Assembly: GCA_013697635.1 (NCBI GenBank)
Contig: JACCWM010000148.1
Coordinates: 1 to 64,000, forward strand
Length of the DNA: 64,000 nucleotides
Source of the DNA: Lujinxingiaceae bacterium
GTDB lineage: Bacteria > Myxococcota_A > Bradymonadia > Bradymonadales > Bradymonadaceae
Direction: 5' to 3'
A program made the translations under genes and the position numbers. Positions 25,891 to 35,716 of the stretch are shown here, in pieces. The notes under the pieces are model-generated. The model made no database searches. It was given only the letters and a program-made list of their open reading frames with translations, and was not told the DNA's origin. Numbering within the stretch: the first letter of the stretch is position 1; each line of letters opens with the position of its first letter.

Positions 25891-28385
25891 CGCTCTTTCG
25901 CCCCAACCCACCATCCTCGATCCCCGCGCAAACCCCCGTGTTCATTCAGGTTGCCATCGATGTGCCGCTGTTCACGACCTTCACCTACGCGGTGCCGGCC
26001 GCCTGGCGTGAGGCGATCGCGCCGGGCCAGCTCGTCCAGGTTCCCTTTCGCAACCGCTCCAAGACCGGCCTGATCATGAGCGTCAGCGAGACCCTGGCCG
26101 ACGCTTCGCTGGCCTCGCGCATCAAGGAGATGGTCGACATCGTCGACACCGAGCCCTTGCTCTCATCGACCGGCCTCGAGTTCCTCAACTTCGTGGCCGA
26201 CTACTACTTCGCGCCGATCGGCGAGGTCGTGCGCCTTGCGGTGCCCTCGGCGGTGCGCGTCGAAGGCATGAAGCACTACCGTCTGCGAGACGATCACCCG
26301 CCCAAAGACGGCCTGAGCGAGCCGCTGATGCGGGCCTTCGACGCGCTCGAAGGCAAGGGCCAGGTCGCGATTCGCGCGATCAAGGAGGCCGTCTCCAACC
26401 TGACCTACGTGGTGCTAAGCGAGCTCGAGCAACTCGGCTACGTCGATGTTTTCTACGAAGAGGAGAAGGCCGGCGTGCGCGCGCTGTGCGAAAAATTCTA
26501 CCAGCTCGCCCGCGGACCGCAGGCCGGCGAGCGTCTTGGCAGCACGCAGGCAGCGATCGTGGCGCTGCTCGAAGGCGGGCAGGCCGTCGCGCTGTCGGCG
26601 CTGCGCGAGAAGTTCAAGAGTCCACACGCGAGCCTCACCGCCCTCGAAGAGCGAGGCTTTCTCACCTCGTGGAGCGAAGAGGTCTACCGCGATCCATTTG
26701 CCGACGAGTCTGCCACCCAGCCCAAACTCTTTGAGCCCACGCCGGCCCAGGCAAGCGCGCTCGACGCGATCGCCTCGGCGCGCCTGGCCGAGCGCTTTCA
26801 GGGCTTCGTTTTGCACGGGGTCACCGGAAGCGGCAAGACCGAGGTCTATGTGCGCGCGATCCGTGACACCTTGGCCGCCAAAAAAAGTGCGCTGGTCTTG
26901 TTGCCCGAGATCGCGCTCACGCCGCAGTTCGTCGGCATCTTTCGTGGCCACTTCGGCCAGCGCATTGCCGTTTTGCACTCCGGTCTGTCGCAGGCCGAGA
27001 AGTTCGACCAGTGGCGTCGGATCAAGCGAAACGAGGTCGAGATCGTGATCGGCGCGCGCTCGGCCATCTTCGCCCCGCTCGAGCGCCTGGGCATCATCGT
27101 CGTCGACGAAGAGCACGACTCGAGCTTCAAACAAGAGGAGGGCCCGCGCTACAACGCGCGCGACATGGCGCTGGTGCGCGGCAAGCTCGAGGGCGCCCAG
27201 GTCGTGCTTGGAAGCGCAACGCCGGTGCTCGAGTCCTACTACGGCGCAAAAAACGCCCGGCTGGTCTATTTGCCGATGCCCGAGCGCGTCGCCTCTCGCC
27301 CGCTGCCTGTGGTGCACGTGGTCGATATGCGTGGTGGGCGAAATACGCCCGAAGGAGCCGACCAGCTGCTCTCGACGCCCTTGCTCGCTGCGCTTGCGGC
27401 CACTTTTCAGGAGCACCAGCAGGCGATCTTGTTCTTGAATCGGCGCGGCCACTCGCCATGCGTGCTCTGCGAGAGCTGCGGCCATGTCTTTCGCTGCCCG
27501 AACTGCGATGTCTCGCTGACCTATCACCGCCGCCAGGAGGCGCTGCGCTGCCATCACTGCGACTTCTCACTTCGCATGCCGGAGAATTGCCCGCAGTGCA
27601 GCTTTGGGGGCATCGGGCGAAAAGGCACGGGCACCGAAAAACTCGAGAGCCACGTCCAGAGCCTCTTTGCCAACGCGCGTGTGGCGCGCCTGGATCGCGA
27701 TACCAGCAGCGGCAAGAATCTGCAGAAGATCATTGGACGCTTTCGCGATGGTGAGGTCGATCTGCTCGTGGGCACACAGATGGTCACCAAGGGCCACGAT
27801 TTTCCCGGCGTGACCACGGTCGGGGTTGTCGCCGCCGACATGAGCCTGAACTTTCCAGACTTTCGCGCCGCCGAGCGCACCTTTCAGCTGCTCACCCAGG
27901 TTGCCGGGCGCGCCGGGCGCGGTGAGGCGCCGGGAAACGTCTTTGTGCAAAGCTTCATGCCCGAGCACTACAGCCTGACCACGGCCCAGCACCACGATTA
28001 TGCCAGCTTTGCGCGTCGCGAGTTGAGCGTGCGCGAGGAGCTGCACTACCCGCCCTTTACCCACCTGATCGCGATCAAGTTCGAGGCCACAAGCGAGGCC
28101 GCCACAATCCAGGCCGCGCGCGACTACGCCGCGGCCACCCGGCGCCAGCTTCGGCGCAATCAAGAGCTTGCCGACAACATCACCATGCTCGGCCCTGCCA
28201 TGGCACCGATCGCGCGCATCAACAATCGTGCGCGCTGGCAGCTCCTGCTCAAGAGCCCCTCGCGCCCGCTGCTGCGCCAGCTAGCGCGCGCGCTGCTCAC
28301 CGAGGTGGGCCACTTCGAGCCTGCCAAAAGTGGGCATCGCAGCGTGCGCGTTGTCGTCGACGTTGATCCGATCAATATGTTGTAG
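25887..28385 (+). CDS. priA: Primosomal replication-restart helicase PriA
   Basis: PriA reloads the replisome at repaired or stalled forks. At 832 residues it is slightly longer than average. The N-terminal DNA-binding domain (VAIDVPLFTTFTYAVP, VPFRNRSKTGLI) precedes the helicase with Walker A GVTGSGKTEVY and DEEH. The zinc-binding Cys set is complete: CVLCESCGHVFRCPNC, then RCHHC and CPQC. QVAGRAGRGEAPG is motif VI. Translational coupling to the upstream membrane gene is indicated by the 4-bp overlap. Confidence 0.97.
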   Translation: MTLFRPNPPSSIPAQTPVFIQVAIDVPLFTTFTYAVPAAWREAIAPGQLVQVPFRNRSKTGLIMSVSETLADASLASRIKEMVDIVDTEPLLSSTGLEFLNFVADYYFAPIGEVVRLAVPSAVRVEGMKHYRLRDDHPPKDGLSEPLMRAFDALEGKGQVAIRAIKEAVSNLTYVVLSELEQLGYVDVFYEEEKAGVRALCEKFYQLARGPQAGERLGSTQAAIVALLEGGQAVALSALREKFKSPHASLTALEERGFLTSWSEEVYRDPFADESATQPKLFEPTPAQASALDAIASARLAERFQGFVLHGVTGSGKTEVYVRAIRDTLAAKKSALVLLPEIALTPQFVGIFRGHFGQRIAVLHSGLSQAEKFDQWRRIKRNEVEIVIGARSAIFAPLERLGIIVVDEEHDSSFKQEEGPRYNARDMALVRGKLEGAQVVLGSATPVLESYYGAKNARLVYLPMPERVASRPLPVVHVVDMRGGRNTPEGADQLLSTPLLAALAATFQEHQQAILFLNRRGHSPCVLCESCGHVFRCPNCDVSLTYHRRQEALRCHHCDFSLRMPENCPQCSFGGIGRKGTGTEKLESHVQSLFANARVARLDRDTSSGKNLQKIIGRFRDGEVDLLVGTQMVTKGHDFPGVTTVGVVAADMSLNFPDFRAAERTFQLLTQVAGRAGRGEAPGNVFVQSFMPEHYSLTTAQHHDYASFARRELSVREELHYPPFTHLIAIKFEATSEAATIQAARDYAAATRRQLRRNQELADNITMLGPAMAPIARINNRARWQLLLKSPSRPLLRQLARALLTEVGHFEPAKSGHRSVRVVVDVDPINML

Positions 28386-28575
28386 AATTCACACAAAACC
28401 TTTCCTCGTCCGTCCTGCCCTTACATTGTTGGTGCAGCCTTTTGTCTGGCTGGAACACCGCCGTATTCAAGCACCGCGCGCGGATTTATCTGACGCGTCG
28501 ATGCTCTAACGGCCCGAGTCTGTGCCCGATTGCATCGCGCGACTCGTGGCCGCACATATGTGTAAGGAGTTTGTC

Positions 28576-29514
28576 ATGACCAAACGCGATTCGAAGATAA
28601 ATTGGTGGAAGAAGTCTCGTCTGATCGGTGTGGCCACCGGCGCAACGCTTCTGCTCAGCGCTCCGAGCTGGGCCCAACAGCCGATGCCGGGCCAGCAAGA
28701 GAGGCCGGGCCAGCAGCAACGCCCCGAGATCGAGCGCGGCTTTGAGCGCGCCGAGGGCATGGGCGAGCAGGGCATGCGTGAGTTGCGCGACGAGGTGCAC
28801 AATCTGCGCATGAACTATGCCACGCGCGCCTTTGGTGAGTACGTCAATGATTTCCAGCGCGACAACGCCTTTGCTCAGCACACCGACATCTATGCCACCC
28901 GCGGTCTGCGCCACATGTCGCACACGCTGGGCGCGCTGATCCGTCCCGGCGACGAGCAGCTCATGCGCACCCAGCAACAGCTCCACGAGCGCGTCTCCCA
29001 GCTCGAGGACATGCCCCGCGAGCAGCGGCGTAATCAGCCGCAGATGCTTCAGCAGGCCTTCAACGAGGCGGCCGGCCTGCTCGTCAATATCCAGCGCCAG
29101 TACTATCCGCAGTTCGATCAGCAGGCTCAGCAGATCATCCAGAGCGTGCAAGGCATCCAGGCCGACCAGCCGCTCACGGCCCAGGCCCAGCAGGTCAACA
29201 CCTTCTTCGTGCGCGCTAGCCTCGCCATGGAGCGCATGGCCCAGTCACCGATGGACTTTGTCGGCGGCGGCCCGATCGAGCAGCCCGGCATGGAGCCCGG
29301 CCTGCAAGACGATCTCGATCCCACCGAGCCCGGCCTGCAGCGCGATCCGCTCGACGACCCCATGCCGGGCACCATGCCCGACACCATGCCCGACACCATG
29401 GACGACGATCCCCTCCAGCCCGAAGATCCCACGGGCGATGAGCCCATGGATCCCGCCGATCCGATGGACCCCATGGGTCCTGGCGATCCGATGGGCCCCG
29501 GACCGATGGACTGA
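28576..29514 (+). CDS. Exported helical protein with acidic Pro/Met/Asp-rich tail
   Basis: A 312-residue secreted protein with a signal peptide ending in SAPSWAQ and a strong TAAGGAG-like ribosome site 7 bp before ATG. The middle (about 60-230) is Gln/Glu-rich and helical. The last 60 residues are a low-complexity tail with repeats such as PMDPADPMDPMGPGDPMG. I do not recognise a family. The composition resembles the lipoprotein at 60.8 kb. The upstream 190 bp have no clear promoter; a strong hairpin follows. Confidence 0.8.
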   Translation: MTKRDSKINWWKKSRLIGVATGATLLLSAPSWAQQPMPGQQERPGQQQRPEIERGFERAEGMGEQGMRELRDEVHNLRMNYATRAFGEYVNDFQRDNAFAQHTDIYATRGLRHMSHTLGALIRPGDEQLMRTQQQLHERVSQLEDMPREQRRNQPQMLQQAFNEAAGLLVNIQRQYYPQFDQQAQQIIQSVQGIQADQPLTAQAQQVNTFFVRASLAMERMAQSPMDFVGGGPIEQPGMEPGLQDDLDPTEPGLQRDPLDDPMPGTMPDTMPDTMDDDPLQPEDPTGDEPMDPADPMDPMGPGDPMGPGPMD

Positions 29515-29524
29515 GCGACGAAGC

Positions 29525-29557
29525 AAGCCGGCCCTGAGCTCGTCTCGGGGCCGGCTT
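29525..29557 (+). terminator. Strong hairpin downstream of the acidic exported protein gene
   Basis: A 14-bp stem (AAGCCGGCCCTGAG with CTCGGGGCCGGCTT, one G-T pair) and a 5-base loop begin 10 bp after the stop. There is no T tract, so it may act as a transcript-stabilising or Rho-associated end rather than a classical intrinsic terminator. Confidence 0.55.
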
Positions 29558-29710
29558 CGCGCGTTGGAGATGGTGTGCTCAGATGTGGTCAAATAATGCG
29601 TTGATCCCTGGGCAGCGGGTGACTACAATGCTCGGCGAACTGCATGAAATGATCGCTGTACGCGAAAAAACCTGCCGCCGCCGCCCGCGACCGCACGCCC
29701 AAAGCTTCCC

Positions 29711-31897
29711 ATGTCTCTTTGTAAGTCTTTGTGTTTTTTGTTGGTTTTGCTCTTGATTGCCGGTTGCACACAGTCCAGCGTGCATTTGAACGACGAAGCA
29801 CCTGTCGACGACTTTGAGCGTATCGCCGTCGAGCTTTGGATTGCGCACGACGCGATCGAGATCCTCGCCGTCCACGCGCGCGTGCCGCCCTCACGCCCCG
29901 CTGCCAACGGCCCGGCCGAGCTTCGCTACGAAGTCCGAGACGCGCGCGCAGACCTCGTTGAAGCGGGCACCTTTGCTGACCCACGCGTCGTGCACAGTGA
30001 GTTCGATCGCGCGGGCAACGTCTCGCCGGTCGTCGAGACGGCCGGCGCCGGCTCGACCTGGCTCTTCTTGCCCGACATCGATGGCACGGTAAAGATCGAC
30101 GACGCGAGCACAACGCTTGGCATCCTCGATCTGGTGCGCGATCTGCAAACGCACACCGTGCCGCTTTTGCAGCCCGACGACATCCTCGGTGCGCCGGTCA
30201 AACTGCTCGACAACGGCGCCTCGGCCCAGCGCGCCGACATTCTCTTTGTGCCCGACGGCTTCACCGAAGCCCAGATGGAGCGCTTTCATGAGGACGTCAA
30301 CGAGATACTCGAAGGCCTCAAGCGCGATCCAGACTACGCCGCCGTCTGGCGAGGCTTCAACTTCTGGCGCCAGGATGTGCGCTCGCGAGACGCGGGCATC
30401 AACGAGAGCGGCCAGGTGCGCAACACGGCGTTCGATGTCGGCCCGCTGGGCGACAGCGGCCGCTGCCACTGGCCATCGAATGACGGCGCGCGCGCGATCC
30501 GTGATCTGGGCGCCACGGTCAATGCCGACTACGTCGTGGTGATCATCAACACGGCCCTGCACTCGGGCTGCGCGACGTCCTCGATGACCACAGTGAGCAT
30601 CACCCCGAACACCGCCCACGTGCTGGCCCACGAGCTTGGCCACGGCCTCTTCAATCTGGGCGACGAGTACGCCTACGCCGGCGTCGCCGCGGGCAGCTGC
30701 GCCAGCGAGCGGCCGAACATCGCCACGAGCGCCGCGCGCGCGAGCCTTCCCTGGCGCGATCTGCTCACGACCAACACCTTGCCGACGCCCGATCGCGCCG
30801 AGTTTCACCGTTTCGTGGGCGCTTTTGAGGGCGCGGGCTACTGTGAGACGGGCCGCTTTCGCCCGCACCACGACTGCATGATGCGCTCGCTGGGCCAGCC
30901 CTTTTGCCCGGTCTGCCGCCACGCCCGCGACCGCTACTTTGCCCCGCTCGGCGTCGAGCCCGAGCAACCCCAGATTCCCGCCAACAACAAGCACTGCGAT
31001 CACGTCAGCCGCGTGGCCGGCTCCAACCGCTTTGCCACGGCCGCAAACCTCTCCCGCGAGCTCTTTGCCGATGGCGCTCAGGTCGTCGTGCTCGCCAACG
31101 GCTCGGACATCTCGCCGGACGCCCTTGCGGCCGGCCCGCTTGCCTTCAAGTTCAAGGCGCCCCTGCTCCTGACCGCCAGGGACGGCCTGCCCATCCACAC
31201 CGAGGACGAGATCCACCGCCTCGGCGCAACGCGCGTGATCATCGTGGGCGGCGAGAGCGTCGTCGGCCCCGGCGTCGCTCGCCAGCTCCAAGACGCGCGC
31301 ATCACCGTCGAGCGCATCTTTGGCGCCAACCGCTTCGAAACGGCGGCCCTGATCGCACGCCGGCTCACCTCCGACAAGCCCTCCACGCTTGCCTTCATCG
31401 CCTCGGGCGAGAACACGAGCCTGGTCGACGCTTTAGCCGCCGGCGGCCCCGCGGCCGCCCTGGGCGCACCGATCTTGCTCACAAGCCGCGACGCGCTGCC
31501 GGCTGCGACCGCCCAGGCCATTCGCGATCTTGGCATCACCCGCACGATCGTCGTCGGCGGCAGCGGAGCGGTCTCCGAGGCCGTCTTCGCCCAGCTCCCT
31601 GGCGCCACACGCCTCTCCGGGCCCGACCGCTACCAGACCGCGGTCGCCATCGCCACCCACGCCATGGAACAAGACGTGGTCGAGCGCTCCACCATGTTCC
31701 TGGCCCAGGGCATCCGCCTGCCCGATGCCCTCGCTGCTGCCGCCGCTGGTCGCATCTTGCTGCTCACCCAGCCCACCACGCTCAACACCCATGCCGCCGG
31801 CTTTCTCGAGAAGCACGCGATCAACGTCACGATCATGGGCGGTGAGGCGGCCGTTGGCGACGCCGTCGAGCGCGCCGTGTGCACGGCTGTTCAATAA
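29711..31897 (+). CDS. M64-type metallopeptidase lipoprotein with cell-wall-binding-2 repeats
   Basis: A 728-residue predicted lipoprotein (lipobox LLIAGC). The catalytic part (about 170-420) carries HVLAHELGHGLFNLGDEY, with zinc ligands His307 and His311 and the downstream Asp-Glu typical of IgA peptidase M64. The C-terminal third holds three repeats of the cell-wall-binding-2 type, marked by VAGSNRFATAANLS, IFGANRFETAALIA and LSGPDRYQTAVAIA, each with a VGG-type strand. Those repeats anchor proteins in Gram-positive walls and are unexpected on a Gram-negative lipoprotein. The target protein is unknown. Confidence 0.88.
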   Translation: MSLCKSLCFLLVLLLIAGCTQSSVHLNDEAPVDDFERIAVELWIAHDAIEILAVHARVPPSRPAANGPAELRYEVRDARADLVEAGTFADPRVVHSEFDRAGNVSPVVETAGAGSTWLFLPDIDGTVKIDDASTTLGILDLVRDLQTHTVPLLQPDDILGAPVKLLDNGASAQRADILFVPDGFTEAQMERFHEDVNEILEGLKRDPDYAAVWRGFNFWRQDVRSRDAGINESGQVRNTAFDVGPLGDSGRCHWPSNDGARAIRDLGATVNADYVVVIINTALHSGCATSSMTTVSITPNTAHVLAHELGHGLFNLGDEYAYAGVAAGSCASERPNIATSAARASLPWRDLLTTNTLPTPDRAEFHRFVGAFEGAGYCETGRFRPHHDCMMRSLGQPFCPVCRHARDRYFAPLGVEPEQPQIPANNKHCDHVSRVAGSNRFATAANLSRELFADGAQVVVLANGSDISPDALAAGPLAFKFKAPLLLTARDGLPIHTEDEIHRLGATRVIIVGGESVVGPGVARQLQDARITVERIFGANRFETAALIARRLTSDKPSTLAFIASGENTSLVDALAAGGPAAALGAPILLTSRDALPAATAQAIRDLGITRTIVVGGSGAVSEAVFAQLPGATRLSGPDRYQTAVAIATHAMEQDVVERSTMFLAQGIRLPDALAAAAAGRILLLTQPTTLNTHAAGFLEKHAINVTIMGGEAAVGDAVERAVCTAVQ

Positions 31898-31925
31898 CGG
31901 AGCCGAAAGAGGCCGCTTAGTCGAA

Positions 31926-34502
31926 TCAGTCAAACGACTTTCGCCGTAGCAACAAGGCGTTGGAGACGACGCTGACGCTGGAGAGGGCCATGGCGCCGGC
32001 CGCGAGCGAGGGCTGGAGCAGGCCGAACGCGGCCACCGGGATGAGCACAGCGTTGTAGACAAAGGCCCAAAACAGGTTCTGGCGGATCTTGGCGTAGGTG
32101 GCGCGCGCGAGCGCGATCGCGCGGCGAACGCCCTCGAGCGAGCCGGAGATCAGGGTAATGTCGGAGGACTCGATGGCGACGTCAGTGCCGCTGCCAAGGG
32201 CGATGCCCAGATCGGCCTGGGCCAGGGCCGGGGCGTCGTTGATCCCATCGCCGACCATGGCGACCACGCGCGTGCCGCCGTTTTGCAGTCGGGCCACGGC
32301 CTCGGCCTTCTCGCCGGGGCGAACGCCGGCCATGACGTGGTCGGGGTCGATGCCGAGCTGGGCTGCGACGGCGCGCGCGGTGGTGATGTTGTCGCCGGTG
32401 ACCATCCAGACCGCGATCTGCTTGGCGTGCAGCCAGGCGATGGTCGAGGCTGCCGCATCTTTTATCGTGTCACGCACAGCGAGCACGCCTAAGACGCGCT
32501 GCGCATCGGCCAAAACGACGACGGTCTTTCCCTGGGCCTGGAGCGCCTTGACGTGGGCGTCGGCCTCGCTCGAGATGCCGCCGCTCACCCAGCCGGGCTT
32601 GCCGATGCGAAGCGCGCGGCCCGAGAGCGTACCCTCGACGCCTTCGCCGGCGACGGACTGAAAGTGCTCGCAGGCCAAGGCCTCGATGTTGCGGCTCAGG
32701 GCGTGGGCGACGATGGCGATGGCCACCGGATGTCGGCTGGAAACTTCGAGCGATGCCGCAAGGCCCAAGAGCTCGTCTTCGCTTGCGCCAAGGGCGACGA
32801 CGTCGGTCACGGCCATCTCGCCTGTGGTCAGCGTGCCGGTCTTGTCGAAGACCACCGCGTGCAGGGCGCGGGCGCGCTCGAGGGCCTGGGCGTCGCGGAT
32901 CAGCACACCCATCGAGGCGCCTTTACCGGTGCCGACCATCATGGCCGTCGGTGTTGCAAGGCCGAGCGCGCAGGGACAGGCGATGATCAAAACCGCGATC
33001 GTGGGCAAAATGGCTGCGACCAGCCCTGCCGTAATCCACCACACGGCCAGCGTGAGCAGGGCGATGCCGATGACCACGGGCACAAAGATGCTCGAGACAC
33101 GGTCCACGAGGCGCTGAATGTCGGCTTTGGACTCCTGAGCGCGCTCGACCTGGTCGATGATCTGGGCGAGCGCGGTCTCAGCTCCGACGTGGGTGGCCTC
33201 GATGACGAGGCGGCCGTCGGTGTTGAGCGTGCCGCCAATGACCGCATCCCCCTCGCCACGGGTGACCGGCGCCGATTCGCCGGTGATCATCGCCTCGTTG
33301 ATGTCGGCCTTGCCCTCGAGCACGACGCCGTCGGTGGGAATCTTGTCTCCGGGGCGTACGAGCATGTGATCGCCGCGCACGAGCTCGCTTGCTGCGATGT
33401 CGACCCACTGGCCGTCGCGCAGCACGGTGGCCTGCTGGGGCGCCAGATCGAGCAGGGCCTCGATCGCCTCGCCGGCCTTGCCTTTGGCGCGTGCCTCGAG
33501 CCACTTGCCCACCGAGATCAGCGTGAGGATCATCGCCGCGCTCTCGAAATAGACGTGGTGCGTGGCGTGGATGCCCAAGATCAGCAACACGGTCACGACC
33601 AGCGAGAACACATAGGCCGTCCCGGCGCCCAGCGAGACGAGCGAGTCCATGTTGAGCGAGCCGTGGCGCGCAGCCTTGAGCGCGCCCTCGAAAAAGCCGC
33701 GGCCCACGTAGACGAGCACGACGCCGGTGAGATAGGCCAGCACGATCATGCGCCAGATATCGGCGGTAGGGTTCATCTGCCAGTCAAACCACATGGGGCC
33801 CATGTCGAGCACCATGATCGGCAGGGTCAAGATGATTCCGGCCACGCAGCGTCGCGCCCAGATGCGCGCCTCCTCGGCGCGCCGCTCACTGAGCCGGCTC
33901 TTTTTGACGATCGCCCCGACCGGCTCAGCGCCGGCCACGGGCTGCGCCTCAGCGGCGCGCTCGACGCGCTCGACCGCGTAGCCGGCCTCGTCGACGGCGC
34001 GCCGAAGCTGCTCGACCATGGCGTCGTCTAAGCGCCCCGGTGCGAGCTGCACACGGGCCGCCTCGGTGGCAAAGTTGACGCGCACCTGCGCGACGCCTTC
34101 GACGCCGGCCAGACTCTTTTCGACGCGCGCCACGCACGAGGCACAGGTCATGCCGCGGATGTCGAGGCGCACGCTGTCGGCGACTTCGGCCTGCGCCGAG
34201 GCCTGGGCCTGGGCGGCGACCGCGGCCTGGTTGAGCCGCATCGTGACCGGGGTCAAGGGCTTCGGGTTCGAGAGGTTCTGGGTGGCGTGGGCGTCGTAGC
34301 CGCTGGCCTCGATCGCGGCGATGATTCGCGCGTTGAGCGTCTGCTCGTCGAGACCGTTGGCCGCGTAGGTGACCTGGGCGCTGTTCGTTTCGAGGTCGAC
34401 CTGTGCGCTGGCCAGCTCGTCGAGCTGGCCTAGCGCGTTTTCGACGCGCGCGACGCACTTGTTGCAGGTCATGCCGTCGATGTGAAAGCGCAGAGTGGCC
34501 AT
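31926..34502 (-). CDS. copA: Copper-exporting P1B-type ATPase
   Basis: An 858-residue P-type ATPase that pumps Cu(I) across the inner membrane. Two heavy-metal domains carry GMTCNKC (near residue 10) and GMTCASC (near residue 118). The transmembrane metal site CPC is in IACPCALGLATPT, the phosphorylated Asp in DKTGTLT, the nucleotide-domain HP in SRHPVAI, and the hinge in MVGDGINDAPAL. No CopY/CueR regulator is adjacent. It lies 10 bp after lgt and is likely cotranscribed with it. Confidence 0.95.
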   Translation of the reverse strand: MATLRFHIDGMTCNKCVARVENALGQLDELASAQVDLETNSAQVTYAANGLDEQTLNARIIAAIEASGYDAHATQNLSNPKPLTPVTMRLNQAAVAAQAQASAQAEVADSVRLDIRGMTCASCVARVEKSLAGVEGVAQVRVNFATEAARVQLAPGRLDDAMVEQLRRAVDEAGYAVERVERAAEAQPVAGAEPVGAIVKKSRLSERRAEEARIWARRCVAGIILTLPIMVLDMGPMWFDWQMNPTADIWRMIVLAYLTGVVLVYVGRGFFEGALKAARHGSLNMDSLVSLGAGTAYVFSLVVTVLLILGIHATHHVYFESAAMILTLISVGKWLEARAKGKAGEAIEALLDLAPQQATVLRDGQWVDIAASELVRGDHMLVRPGDKIPTDGVVLEGKADINEAMITGESAPVTRGEGDAVIGGTLNTDGRLVIEATHVGAETALAQIIDQVERAQESKADIQRLVDRVSSIFVPVVIGIALLTLAVWWITAGLVAAILPTIAVLIIACPCALGLATPTAMMVGTGKGASMGVLIRDAQALERARALHAVVFDKTGTLTTGEMAVTDVVALGASEDELLGLAASLEVSSRHPVAIAIVAHALSRNIEALACEHFQSVAGEGVEGTLSGRALRIGKPGWVSGGISSEADAHVKALQAQGKTVVVLADAQRVLGVLAVRDTIKDAAASTIAWLHAKQIAVWMVTGDNITTARAVAAQLGIDPDHVMAGVRPGEKAEAVARLQNGGTRVVAMVGDGINDAPALAQADLGIALGSGTDVAIESSDITLISGSLEGVRRAIALARATYAKIRQNLFWAFVYNAVLIPVAAFGLLQPSLAAGAMALSSVSVVSNALLLRRKSFD

Positions 34503-34512
34503 GGATTACGTC

Positions 34513-35409
34513 CTACTTCTTGTCGTTCGTCTCTGCGGGCTTGGCCGGGTTGTAGCGCACCCAGACCTCGGCGGGCAGGTGGCGAAAGCGCAGCCACAAG
34601 ACGATGCCCAGGGCGAAGAGCGCCACCGAGATGTAGTGGCCCGGCGTCAGCCCGAAGTAGCGAATATCGCCGGCGGTGCCGACCTGGTTGGGTTCGACGC
34701 GCAAGAAATCGAGCGCGAAGCGTGCCGGTGCGTAGAGCAGGGGCAAGGTCCAAAGATAGAAGCCACGCCGGCGTGGTTTGCGGTCCATGATCAGACAGAA
34801 GGCTACGATAAAGACCCACCAGATCGCCTCGTAGAGGCCGAGATCGTGGCGCGGCCCGTCGGGAAACTGCATGGCCAGAGGCCAGATCTCGGGCAGCGAT
34901 TCGGGGCCGATCGCTTTGATTTGCTCCCACAGCCAGAAGCCTTCGGCGCGAACGCCGGGATGATCGTGGACCATGGCGCAACCGATGCGGCCCCACAGCC
35001 AACAAAACGGCAGCGAGAAGGCGCCAAGGTTTGCCCAGTCCAGCAGGTTCTTGTCCGGGTTGCGCCGGTGCCAGATAAATGTCGCCAAAATTCCGCCGAT
35101 CAGACCGCCGTAGCTCGAGATCGAGCCCCATACCTTGAACAAGATCAACGGATCTTCGAGCACCATATGGGGCTCGTAGAACAAGACATCGAGCACGTGG
35201 GCCGAGATCCAGCCGATGACCAAAAGCCAGATGCCGAAGTTTTGCGCAAACTCGCCCGAAACGCCCATGCCACGCTCGGCGCGCCGGGCGAGCAGGGAGA
35301 ATCCGATGACCAGGCCGATCGCCACGGCCAGACCAAAGGAGTGGATTGTCAAAGGTCCGATATTCCAGGGGCCGACGACCCAGTAGGGGAGAACCCCGAG
35401 GATATTCAT
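34513..35409 (-). CDS. lgt: Prolipoprotein diacylglyceryl transferase
   Basis: Lgt attaches diacylglycerol to the lipobox Cys of prolipoproteins in the inner membrane, the first step for the many lipoproteins in this window. The 298-residue polytopic protein has GLIGGILATFIWHRR and the family signature region GRIGCAMVHDHPG, where the common Asn-Phe motif differs. I prefer the ATG at 35409, with GGAG 8 bp upstream, over the GTG at 35418 that falls inside that site. Confidence 0.92.
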   Translation of the reverse strand: MNILGVLPYWVVGPWNIGPLTIHSFGLAVAIGLVIGFSLLARRAERGMGVSGEFAQNFGIWLLVIGWISAHVLDVLFYEPHMVLEDPLILFKVWGSISSYGGLIGGILATFIWHRRNPDKNLLDWANLGAFSLPFCWLWGRIGCAMVHDHPGVRAEGFWLWEQIKAIGPESLPEIWPLAMQFPDGPRHDLGLYEAIWWVFIVAFCLIMDRKPRRRGFYLWTLPLLYAPARFALDFLRVEPNQVGTAGDIRYFGLTPGHYISVALFALGIVLWLRFRHLPAEVWVRYNPAKPAETNDKK

Positions 35410-35716
35410 AGTGTGCACTCCAATTTACTCGACTGAGCCCAAGAGACGCCGTCTCAAAATGCGCAAACACGGCTTCGTGGGGCACCACTACCGCACTTTG
35501 AGCAGTGGTTCAATTCGACATTTTCCCACGCGCGCCCTGTCTCGAGACCCACGTCATCATGGCCAGACACAACAGCGATCGCCGGGCTGATAATCCCAGG
35601 CCCTGGCGATGCGCTCACAGGACTTTGCGTCGCGTGCGAAAAACTTCGGAACAAGCTCGGGTGGCCGGTGTCGACAACTTTGCACTTACATTGACCGCAA
35701 TGCCCGGAGAGTCATC
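35410..35716. other. Divergent intergenic region between lgt and a small lipoprotein gene
   Basis: About 307 bp without a supported gene. It should hold promoters for both directions. I see a short palindrome GAGACGCCGTCTC near 35450 and the site GGAGAG before the downstream ATG, but no convincing -35/-10 pair. Confidence 0.5.

Noticed and set aside
26415-27557. Minus-strand frame opposite priA
   Set aside because: It lies opposite the zinc-finger and helicase motifs of priA and shows no protein-family signal.
28386-28575. Searched for a small RNA or tRNA after priA
   Set aside because: No cloverleaf, T-run terminator or strong hairpin was found; only a good ribosome site before the next gene.
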